Positions 56,780 to 64,000 of a stretch of DNA of 64,000 nucleotides are shown in pieces. Both the position numbers and the translations under genes were made by a program. Below the pieces are notes generated by a model that did no database searches, had not been told where the DNA came from, and worked only from the letters and a program-made list of their open reading frames with translations. The stretch spans positions 5,890-69,889 of the forward strand of contig CBESNA010000020.1 of the NCBI GenBank assembly GCA_965530755.1, given 5' to 3'. How positions within the stretch are numbered: the stretch's first letter is position 1; each line of letters begins with the position of its first letter. The DNA is from SZUA-35 sp965530755 (GTDB lineage Bacteria > Actinomycetota > Acidimicrobiia > Acidimicrobiales > SZUA-35).

Positions 56780-58447
56780 ATGACCGCCCAGGTTGTTCGC
56801 CCGTTGCTGGCCCCTCCCGTCCGAACGCTGGTCGAACCGAGCGGAGAAGCCTTCATCAGGAATCGGGCCGACATGCTCGAGCAGATCGACGAGATCGACG
56901 AACTCCTCGACGCGGCCGAGCTCGGTGGCGGGGAGCGTGCGCTGGCCAGATTGCGCAGCCGGGACAAGATGCCGATCCGCGAACGCATCGGCCACGTGCT
57001 CGATCCCGACACTCCCTTCCTCGAGATCAGCCCGCTCGCCGCATACGCGAGCGACTACGCCATGGGTGGCGGGCTGGTCGCCGGCATCGGGATCATCGCC
57101 GGCACGGAGTGTGTCGTGATGGGCAACGACCCGACCGCCATGGCGGGCGCAATGACGCCGTACTCCATCAAGAAGTGGATGAGGGCCATGGAAATCGCCA
57201 GGGAGAATCGGATTCCCTACGTGAGCTTCGTCGAATCGGCCGGTGGAGATCTCCGGATCGATGCGGAGGCAAAGGACGTGAAGAGCGTCCCCGGTGGGAT
57301 GCAGGTCGACCACTTCGCGCAGACCGGCCGCTTCTTCTACGAGCTGACGGAATTGTCGAAGCTCGGCATTCCGACCGTCTGTGTCGTGATGGGTTCGTCG
57401 ACAGCGGGCGGCGCCTACCAACCCGGCCTGAGTGACTACAACATCGTCGTCAAGGAACAGAGCAAGATCTTCCTCGCCGGTCCGCCGTTGGTACAGATGG
57501 CCACCGGCGAGATCAGCGACGACGAATCGCTCGGCGGAGCACAGATGCACGCCGAGGTCTCCGGACTCGGCGACTACTTCGCCGAGGACGAGATGGACGC
57601 CATCCGCTTGTGCCGCGAGGTCGTCAGCCACCTCGACTGGAAGAAGCACGATCCTCGACCACCGGTGATCAGCGAACTGCCGGTGCTCGACGAGGAAGAA
57701 CTGCTCGGGCTCGTCAGCCGCGACCTACGGCAACCGCTCGACGTTCGCGAGATCTACGGACGCATCGTCGACGGATCGAGATTCGAGGAGTACAAGGCGC
57801 GGTACGGACCCAACCTCGTCTGCGGGTGGGGCCAGGTCCACGGCCACACCGTCGGCTTCCTCGGCAACAACGGGGTCATCGAGACCGACGCCGCCGAGAA
57901 GGGCGCCACCTTCATCCAGCTGTGCAACCAGATCGATGTCCCCCTCGTCTTCGTCCACAACATCACAGGCTTCATGGTCGGCAAGGACTACGAGGCGGCC
58001 GGCATCATCAAGAAGGGTTCCCAGATGGTGAACGCGGTCAGCAACAGCACGGTCCCCCACCTGTCATTGATCGTCGGAGGCAGCTACGGCGCAGGCAACT
58101 ACGGGATGAGCGGTCGTGCGTTCGGCAACCGGTTCACCTTCCTCTGGCCGACGGCGAAGATCGCCGTGATGGGGCCGAAGCAGATTGCCGGCGTGATGTC
58201 GCTCGTCCGTCGAGGCCAGGCGGCACGCAAGGGCGTGGAGATCGACGAGGCAGAAGAGGCCAGGCTGGTCGATGCCGCCGAGACGATCCAGGAACGAAAC
58301 TCACTCGCCCTCTACGCGACGGGCGCCGTCACCGACGACGGGATCATCGACCCCCGCGACACACGAACCGTGCTCGGCATCTGCCTGTCGGTCGTGCGCA
58401 ACAATCCGGTGAAGGGCGCCGAGGGGTACGGGGTGTTCCGGCTGTGA
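56780..58447 (+). CDS. Acyl-CoA carboxylase beta subunit (carboxyltransferase)
   Basis: 555 aa carboxyltransferase of the methylcrotonyl/geranyl/propionyl-CoA carboxylase type. Both crotonase-like halves are present: the N-terminal CoA site with VESAGGDLRIDAEAKD and GSSTAGGAYQPGLSDY, and the C-terminal half with NITGFMVGKDYEAAGIIKKG and VGGSYGAGNYGMSGR. The last motifs resemble methylcrotonyl- and geranyl-CoA carboxylases more than propionyl-CoA carboxylases. The AtuA-like gene downstream favours a branched or terpenoid acyl-CoA. It starts the operon and overlaps the alpha subunit gene by GTGA. Confidence 0.92.
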   Translation: MTAQVVRPLLAPPVRTLVEPSGEAFIRNRADMLEQIDEIDELLDAAELGGGERALARLRSRDKMPIRERIGHVLDPDTPFLEISPLAAYASDYAMGGGLVAGIGIIAGTECVVMGNDPTAMAGAMTPYSIKKWMRAMEIARENRIPYVSFVESAGGDLRIDAEAKDVKSVPGGMQVDHFAQTGRFFYELTELSKLGIPTVCVVMGSSTAGGAYQPGLSDYNIVVKEQSKIFLAGPPLVQMATGEISDDESLGGAQMHAEVSGLGDYFAEDEMDAIRLCREVVSHLDWKKHDPRPPVISELPVLDEEELLGLVSRDLRQPLDVREIYGRIVDGSRFEEYKARYGPNLVCGWGQVHGHTVGFLGNNGVIETDAAEKGATFIQLCNQIDVPLVFVHNITGFMVGKDYEAAGIIKKGSQMVNAVSNSTVPHLSLIVGGSYGAGNYGMSGRAFGNRFTFLWPTAKIAVMGPKQIAGVMSLVRRGQAARKGVEIDEAEEARLVDAAETIQERNSLALYATGAVTDDGIIDPRDTRTVLGICLSVVRNNPVKGAEGYGVFRL

Positions 58448-60525
58448 GCGACACGACCGCGACCCCGATCACCAGCGCCCCCATCACCAGCGTGCTGGTC
58501 GCCAACAGAGGCGAGATCGCCAGGCGAATCTTCCGAACGGCAACCGAGATGGGCATCCGCACCGCTGCGGTCTTCGTCGACGCCGACACCGACGCCCCCT
58601 TCGTCGGCGAAGCCGAGATGGCGGTGCGGGTGACCTCCTACATGGACGTCGACGAAGTGATCTCTGCCGCCAGAAGTGCGGGATCCGACGCCGTCCATCC
58701 CGGGTACGGGTTCCTCTCGGAGAACGCCGCTTTCGCCCAGGCGGTCATCGACGCCGGTCTCATCTGGATAGGTCCGAGCCCTGCGGTCATCGCCGCCATG
58801 GGCGACAAACTGGAAGCAAAGAAGCGGGCTGTCGCCGCCGAGGTTCCGACCCTGCCGTCATCGGAAGACCCCACCGCCGGCAGCGACATCGGCTATCCGC
58901 TCCTGGTCAAGGCTGCGGCCGGTGGTGGCGGCAAGGGCATGCGCGTCGTGCAGACGGCAGACCAGCTCGATGAGGCCGTCGCCGCAGCAAGGCGAGAAGC
59001 GCTCAACGGATTCGGTGACGACACGGTGTTCCTCGAGCGCTACGTCCCGCGCTCCCGCCACGTCGAGATCCAGATCATGGGCGACAACCACGGCACCGTG
59101 GTGGCCCACGGCGAACGAGAGTGTTCGATCCAGCGCCGTCATCAGAAGATCGTCGAGGAAGCACCGTCGCCCGGCATCTCGGACGAGACGCGTGAGGAGA
59201 TGGAGGCGGCAGCGATCCGCCTCGGTGTTGACATCGGTTACACCTCGGCCGGCACGGTCGAGTTCCTTGTCGACGACGCCACGGGTGACTTCTTCTTCCT
59301 CGAGGTCAACACGCGACTCCAGGTGGAACACCCCGTGACAGAGAGGGCCAGGGGCATCGACTTGGTGCGCGAACAACTCGAGATCGCCATGGGCGCGCCT
59401 GCGACGCCCACCCAGAACGCTTGGCAGTCCTCCATCGAAGTCCGGCTGTACGCCGAGGACCCGTCGAACAACTTCCTGCCCGCCACCGGAACCCTCGAGG
59501 CCTTGTCGGTCCATCCAGCGGACGACGGGCGCGGGCCATTCGGTCCGATTCGATGGGACCTCGGCGTCGAGCGGGGCTCGGAGGTCACGATCGATTTCGA
59601 CCCGATGTTGGGCAAGGTCATCGCGACGGCATTCACCCGAACCGAGGCCGCGCTCCGCCTGGCAGCAGCACTGCAGCGGCTGCACCTCGGCGGCGTGGTC
59701 ACCAACCGCGACTTCCTCGTGAACGTGCTGCGCTCGCCTGCGTTTCTCGCCGGCGACACGACCACCGATTTCATCGAACGGGTGGCACCGTCGCCATCGC
59801 TCGACCTGGGCGAAGACGGAGCGAACTCCGCCATGATCGTCGGTGCGTTGTGGCTCCGCGAACGCAATCGGGCCAATGATCCTCACTGGGGAGAACTGCC
59901 GGCGGGATTCCGCAATGGTCGCCTTCCGCCGACGTCGGTGAGCTTCACGGCGAGCCCACCATTCTTCGGACCGACCGACGATGACCCAACCAGGACCGTC
60001 GCCTACAAGACGCAGCGCGACGGCTCGGTCTCGATCGGTGTGGCCTCGGGCCACCTCACGGGCCAGGAGGTCCTCGCCATCGAGCTCGCCGAGTCTGCCC
60101 AGGTCGAGTCATGGACGCAGGACGTCATCGCCGTCCGCATCGGACGGGTCCGCATGGAACATCGGGTGACAGCCGGCGCCAAAGGCGACCGCCTCTGGAT
60201 TCAGATGCCGATGGGAACAGTCGAGCTCCAGATCGTGCCGAAGTTCACGGTGCCGGGCTCCGATGGCCCCGGTGGTGGCTTCCTCGCCCCGATGCCGGGT
60301 GTCGTACTCGACGTTCGTGTGGCACCGGGCGACACCGTGTCCAAGGGGGACACGCTGATCGTGCTCGAGGCCATGAAGATGGAGCACCACATGACCGCAC
60401 CGGCCGACGGCATCGTTGCCGAAGTCCGGGTGGCGGCGGGTGACCAGGTCACAAAGGACGCCGTCCTTCTCACGATGGCAGACGAGACAGACGGCTCCGA
60501 GGAACCGGGGGACACCGATGGCTGA
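58444..60525 (+). CDS. Acyl-CoA carboxylase alpha subunit (biotin carboxylase plus biotin carrier)
   Basis: 693 aa. The N-terminal biotin carboxylase (about residues 15-460) shows VLVANRGEIARRIFRTATEM, HPGYGFLSENA, the ATP-grasp loop KAAAGGGGKGMR and FFLEVNTRLQVEHPVTE. A central linking domain follows, and the C-terminal biotinyl domain has the attachment lysine in LEAMKMEHHM near residue 644. It carboxylates its own biotin and hands it to the beta subunit. The GTG start overlaps the beta gene, and its end overlaps the AtuA-like gene by 8 bp. Confidence 0.94.
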   Translation: MSDTTATPITSAPITSVLVANRGEIARRIFRTATEMGIRTAAVFVDADTDAPFVGEAEMAVRVTSYMDVDEVISAARSAGSDAVHPGYGFLSENAAFAQAVIDAGLIWIGPSPAVIAAMGDKLEAKKRAVAAEVPTLPSSEDPTAGSDIGYPLLVKAAAGGGGKGMRVVQTADQLDEAVAAARREALNGFGDDTVFLERYVPRSRHVEIQIMGDNHGTVVAHGERECSIQRRHQKIVEEAPSPGISDETREEMEAAAIRLGVDIGYTSAGTVEFLVDDATGDFFFLEVNTRLQVEHPVTERARGIDLVREQLEIAMGAPATPTQNAWQSSIEVRLYAEDPSNNFLPATGTLEALSVHPADDGRGPFGPIRWDLGVERGSEVTIDFDPMLGKVIATAFTRTEAALRLAAALQRLHLGGVVTNRDFLVNVLRSPAFLAGDTTTDFIERVAPSPSLDLGEDGANSAMIVGALWLRERNRANDPHWGELPAGFRNGRLPPTSVSFTASPPFFGPTDDDPTRTVAYKTQRDGSVSIGVASGHLTGQEVLAIELAESAQVESWTQDVIAVRIGRVRMEHRVTAGAKGDRLWIQMPMGTVELQIVPKFTVPGSDGPGGGFLAPMPGVVLDVRVAPGDTVSKGDTLIVLEAMKMEHHMTAPADGIVAEVRVAAGDQVTKDAVLLTMADETDGSEEPGDTDG

Positions 60526-62305
60526 TCCCATCCGCATTGCGAACATCAGTGGTTTCTACGGCGACCGGGCGTCCGCCGCCCGCGAGATGGTCGAGGACGG
60601 ACCCGTCGACGTCCTGACCGGTGACTGGTTGGCCGAGCTGACGATGCTCATCCTGGCTCGCACCCAGGCCAAGCGGCCGGGAGGCGGCTACGCACGGACG
60701 TTCGTCACTCAGATGGAACAGGTGATGGGCACCTGCCTCGATCGAGGGATCAAAGTCGTGTCCAACGCCGGCGGACTGGACCCCGATGGATGTGCCGACG
60801 CCGTTGCCGAGGTCGCGGCCAAGCTCGGCCTCTCCCCCACGATCGCCTACGTTGCCGGCGACAATCTCCTCGGCCGGATGGGCGATCTGTTCGGTGAGCT
60901 GCAACCGTTCGACGGCCCCCCGGACGACCGATCGCTGCTCGGCGATCCCGTCAACTATCTGAGCGCGAACGCGTACATCGGTTGCTGGGGCATCGTCGAG
61001 GCGCTGAACGGCGGTGCCGACATCGTCATCACGGGGCGAGCGACAGACGCGGCCGTCGTCTGCGGGCCGGCCGCATGGCATCACGGATGGCAACGCAACG
61101 ATTGGGACGAGCTGGCGGGGGCCGTGGTGGCCGGCCACGTCATCGAGTGCAGCACGCAGGTCACCGGTGGCAACTACTCCTTCTTCCAAGAGGTGCCTGG
61201 GCTCCAGCGTCCGGGTTTCCCCTGGGCCGAGGTCGCATCGGATGGCAGCTGCGTGGTCGGCAAACACGACGGCACCGGCGGCCTCGTCTCGATCGGCACC
61301 GTCACCTCACAGTTGCTGTACGAGATCGGAGCGCCCGAATATCTCGGGCCGGACGTCATCGCCCATTTCGACACGATCGAGCTGCACGACGCAGGCCGTG
61401 ACCGGGTCCGCATCAGCGGCACGAAGGGCTCACCGCCACCAGCCACCCTGAAGGTCGCGATGAACGAGCTCGGCGGCTACCGCCAGGACATGTCCATCGC
61501 TCTGACCGGGTTGGACATCGAAGCCAAGGCCGAACTCGTCGAAGCCGGATTCTGGGCGGCCTGTCCATACGAGCCGAGCGACTTCGCCAGCGTCACCACA
61601 CGACTGGTCCGCACCGACAAGGTCGACCCCGCCACCAACGAGGAGGCCGGGGCCGCATGGAAGCTGTCGCTCAAGGATCCAGACGAGCAGAAGGTGGGCA
61701 GGGCGGTGTCGAACGCCGTCATCGAGCTGGCCCTGGCGAACATCCCCGGCTTCTACGGCCTCGGCGGCGGACCCGGAGCGGGTCGGCCGTACGGCATCTA
61801 CCGCCCGGCCCTCATCGACGCTGCGCTCGTACCGCAGCACGTCGTCGTCAGATCCAGCGATGGTGAGCATCGAACGGTCGTGGACTCGGTGGCACCGGCT
61901 GGCGACATCGTCGTCGCTCCGACCACGCCGCCCATGCCACCACCACCCGCCGGCGCCACTGTGAGCGCTCCGCTCGGCGCCGTCGTCGGGACGAGATCGG
62001 GCGACAAGGGCGGGCATGCGAACCTCGGTGTGTTCGCCCGTACGGATGAAGCGTTCGCATGGATCGACGATGTCCTCACGGCCGATCGGCTCCGTGAACT
62101 CCTACCGGAGACGGCTCAGCTCGACATCGATCGCCACTCCCTGCCGAACATCCGCAGCATCAACTTCCTCATTCGGGGTCTGCTCGAAGAGGGAGTGGCA
62201 GCCTCCACTCGACAGGACGGACAGGCCAAGAGTCTCGGGGAATGGCTACGAGCCCGCTTCGTCGACATCCCGGTCGAACTCTTGAACGAGGGGTATCGAC
62301 CGTGA
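60518..62305 (+). CDS. AtuA-like acyclic terpene utilisation family protein (DUF1446)
   Basis: 595 aa. The DUF1446 domain fills about residues 3-455 (ISGFYGDRASAAREMVEDGP, then TGDWLAELTMLIL and VSNAGGLDPDGCA), and the C-terminal AtuA-like small domain begins near 490 (VVGTRSGDKGGHANLGVFAR). In pseudomonads AtuA belongs to the geranyl-CoA carboxylase cluster for citronellol degradation, but its reaction is not established. Position directly after the carboxylase subunits, with an 8-bp overlap, shows a shared task. A branched-chain or other 3-methyl acyl-CoA remains possible. Confidence 0.88.
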   Translation: MADPIRIANISGFYGDRASAAREMVEDGPVDVLTGDWLAELTMLILARTQAKRPGGGYARTFVTQMEQVMGTCLDRGIKVVSNAGGLDPDGCADAVAEVAAKLGLSPTIAYVAGDNLLGRMGDLFGELQPFDGPPDDRSLLGDPVNYLSANAYIGCWGIVEALNGGADIVITGRATDAAVVCGPAAWHHGWQRNDWDELAGAVVAGHVIECSTQVTGGNYSFFQEVPGLQRPGFPWAEVASDGSCVVGKHDGTGGLVSIGTVTSQLLYEIGAPEYLGPDVIAHFDTIELHDAGRDRVRISGTKGSPPPATLKVAMNELGGYRQDMSIALTGLDIEAKAELVEAGFWAACPYEPSDFASVTTRLVRTDKVDPATNEEAGAAWKLSLKDPDEQKVGRAVSNAVIELALANIPGFYGLGGGPGAGRPYGIYRPALIDAALVPQHVVVRSSDGEHRTVVDSVAPAGDIVVAPTTPPMPPPPAGATVSAPLGAVVGTRSGDKGGHANLGVFARTDEAFAWIDDVLTADRLRELLPETAQLDIDRHSLPNIRSINFLIRGLLEEGVAASTRQDGQAKSLGEWLRARFVDIPVELLNEGYRP

Positions 62306-62970
62306 CTGCCACCGTCGGCCGGGAGGCCGGACCGAGCGACGAGGTCATCGCCCGTATCGCCCGCGTCGTGCGGCCAACGCCGGTCATGCCCCGCGACACC
62401 TTTCACGCCCTTTCAGACCGCCAGCGGGAGATCCTCGACGACGTCGGCGAGCTCTTCGCGAACGGCTTCGCCCACCTAACGATGGCCGACATCGCGGCCC
62501 AGTTGAACTGCTCGTTGCGCACGTTGTACACGGTGGCTTCGAGCAGGGAGGAGCTGGTCCTCATCGTCGTCGATCGGAACCTGTGGGCCATCGGCCGAAC
62601 CGCCCACGAAGCGATCGTCCCGGACATGGCTCCTCTCGAGGCGATCCGGGCCTATCTCCGGGCCGCAAATGTTGCGGTGGCCGGTATCACCGAGCAGTTC
62701 GCCAACGACACCGCAGCGATCCCGGCAGCCCAGGCCTTGCACGATGCGCACAACGACTACCTCGCCGCTGTCACGCGGGCACTTCTCAACGAAGCGGTGC
62801 GGCGGGGAGACATCGCCCGATGCGATACAGCGGCCACGGCACGTGTGGTCGCCGGGCTGGCTCGCCTGTTCGCCAGTGCCGACGTCATCCCAACTCTGCG
62901 GTCGTCGCCCAAGAAGGCGGCAGACGACTTGCTCGACATCATCCTGCTCGGGCTGGAGGCACAGGCCTGA
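62302..62970 (+). CDS. TetR-family transcriptional regulator
   Basis: 222 aa. After about 40 N-terminal residues comes a TetR helix-turn-helix: ILDDVGELFANGFAHLTMAD, IAAQLNCSLRTLYTVASSRE. A helical ligand-binding domain follows. The GTG start overlaps the AtuA-like gene by GTGA, and the end overlaps the hydrolase by TGATG, so it is inside the operon and probably controls it, perhaps in response to an acyl-CoA. This is inference from position. Confidence 0.85.
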   Translation: MTATVGREAGPSDEVIARIARVVRPTPVMPRDTFHALSDRQREILDDVGELFANGFAHLTMADIAAQLNCSLRTLYTVASSREELVLIVVDRNLWAIGRTAHEAIVPDMAPLEAIRAYLRAANVAVAGITEQFANDTAAIPAAQALHDAHNDYLAAVTRALLNEAVRRGDIARCDTAATARVVAGLARLFASADVIPTLRSSPKKAADDLLDIILLGLEAQA

Positions 62971-63917
62971 TGGCAACACTCGACTGGTACGGGTACGCGA
63001 CGTTCGCCCTGCGAACCACGGACCTCACGATCTTCCTCGACGCCTACATCGACCGCACGGGAAAGGCGGCAGGGCCGACGCCGCCCCGAACCGCCGACTC
63101 GGTCGACGAGGCCGACTGGATCCTCATCGGGCACTCACACTTCGATCACCTCTACGGGGCAGAGCGGATCATGGCCAACACCAATGCGACTCTGATCGGC
63201 AGCTACGAGAGCATCCGGGTGATGGAAGCGGCCGGTGTCGATCCGGCGCGAATGATCAGCATCGGAGGCGGCGAGACCATCGATCTCGCGTTGTCAGGCG
63301 GCCGAGGCGACGGTGTTCGTGTCTCGGCCTACCCGAGCCAACACAGTTGTGTCTGGTCGCAGATCCCGGATCCGAACGATGACGTTCCTTCGTCAGGGGA
63401 GATGCAGCAAGCGGACACCGTGTGCCTCGGGGACATGGGCCGCACCTGGCAGGAGCAGCAGTCCCGCATGGCGCTGCTCATGAACTATCTCGCCACCGAA
63501 CTCGGTTCAGACGCCGCCGAACACCTGGCTGCCTCCTCGGTCGGCCACTCTCCCCGAGGGGACGGAGGAGCGCTCGTGTTCCTCATCGAGACGCCGGACG
63601 GTTCGATTTTCTACCAGGACACGTCCGGCCACTGGTCCGGAGTCATCGACACGATCGCGGCGGACGTCGCCATCCTGGCTGCGGCCGGCCGGGCCAACAT
63701 CGACGGCCAACCCATCCAGGGCTCACTCGCAGAGTTCGTCGGGCGGCAGGCAGCCACGCTCGGGGCAGGCTCGGTTGTCCTGTGCCATCACGACAACTGG
63801 CTCCCGGGCTTCTCGGTCGCCACCGACGTGGAGCCGATCCGGGCCGCCATCGCCACCGCGGCACCAGATGCGCAGCTCCTCACGCTCGACTACCTCGACC
63901 GAACCCACATCCTCTGA
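62970..63917 (+). CDS. Metallo-beta-lactamase-fold hydrolase
   Basis: 315 aa. GHSHFDHLYG near residues 53-62 is the HxHxDH metal motif. SVGHSPRGDGG, FYQDTSGHWSG and VVLCHHDNWLPG supply later histidines and aspartate, so a binuclear zinc site is likely. The sequence resembles UlaG/YcbX-like lactonase-type proteins rather than glyoxalase II. As the last gene of the carboxylase operon it may hydrolyse a thioester or lactone intermediate. The stop codon touches the first unit of the tandem repeat. Confidence 0.83.
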   Translation: MATLDWYGYATFALRTTDLTIFLDAYIDRTGKAAGPTPPRTADSVDEADWILIGHSHFDHLYGAERIMANTNATLIGSYESIRVMEAAGVDPARMISIGGGETIDLALSGGRGDGVRVSAYPSQHSCVWSQIPDPNDDVPSSGEMQQADTVCLGDMGRTWQEQQSRMALLMNYLATELGSDAAEHLAASSVGHSPRGDGGALVFLIETPDGSIFYQDTSGHWSGVIDTIAADVAILAAAGRANIDGQPIQGSLAEFVGRQAATLGAGSVVLCHHDNWLPGFSVATDVEPIRAAIATAAPDAQLLTLDYLDRTHIL

Positions 63918-64000
63918 CCCGCACCACTCTCATCCGCTCCACGCCGACCCGCACCACTCTCATCCGCTCCACGCCGACCCGCACCACTCTCATCCGCTCC
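63916..64000. repeat. 30-bp tandem direct repeat, truncated by the window end
   Basis: Units begin GACCCGCACCACTCTCATCC and are exactly 30 bp: 63916-63945, 63946-63975, and 25 bases of a third, all identical. The first begins inside the stop codon of the hydrolase gene. The total copy number lies beyond the window. Confidence 0.9.

Noticed and set aside
63916..64000. CRISPR array
   Set aside because: The 30-bp units are directly adjacent with no spacers, so this is a tandem repeat.

Overview
The window is GC-rich, gene-dense bacterial DNA with short spacers, many 1-8 bp start/stop overlaps (ATGA, GTGA, TTGA) and frequent GTG or TTG starts. Gene content (Ku/LigD, an actinobacterial-length MenB, an Ald/AldR divergent pair, an acyl-CoA carboxylase with AtuA) points to an actinobacterium. 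Acidimicrobiia (Ilumatobacter-like) is my best guess, by inference only. No rRNA or tRNA gene, insertion sequence, prophage or CRISPR array was seen, so this looks like ordinary chromosome.

Layout. 1-3.5 kb: a minus-strand set of betaine-aldehyde-type dehydrogenase, SDR and gamma-butyrobetaine-hydroxylase-like dioxygenase. 3.6-16.7 kb: cobO, then a menaquinone region on both strands (menC, menH, menD, menB, menF, menE), interrupted by a LemA/M48-like pair, a crotonase, a small kinase, an SRPBCC protein and a class IV aminotransferase. 16.7-20 kb: a tightly overlapped minus operon of class IV aminotransferase, sulfotransferase-like protein, nucleotidyltransferase and lipoprotein. 20-31 kb: SulP transporter, PhoD phosphatase, proA, gluQ, DUF2889 and DUF445 proteins, an Lrp/LysE pair, an MFS protein and a short amidohydrolase. 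31-47 kb: an unknown protein, then double-strand-break repair genes on one strand: sbcCD, ligD-ku and an AddAB-type helicase-nuclease. 47-53 kb: a molybdenum hydroxylase pair, a META-type lipoprotein, an RNA methyltransferase and a GlsB-like membrane protein. 53.2-53.8 kb: the only long gene-free stretch, with six phased DnaA-box-like 9-mers and strong hairpins. 53.8-56.7 kb: ald and its divergent Lrp-type regulator, then a PrsW-like protease. 56.7-64 kb: a five-gene coupled operon (carboxylase beta, biotin-bearing alpha subunit, AtuA-like, TetR, metallo-beta-lactamase-fold hydrolase) ending in a 30-bp tandem repeat cut by the window edge.

A recurring regulatory feature is a TAnnnT-type -10 hexamer 6-8 nt before the start codon, which implies leaderless mRNAs for many transcription units. 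I used it to choose several starts. The observations I rate highest are the DnaA-box cluster, the M48-like protein lacking HExxH next to LemA, the aminotransferase/sulfotransferase-like operon, and an 83-bp intergenic palindromic element with a half copy 10.5 kb away.
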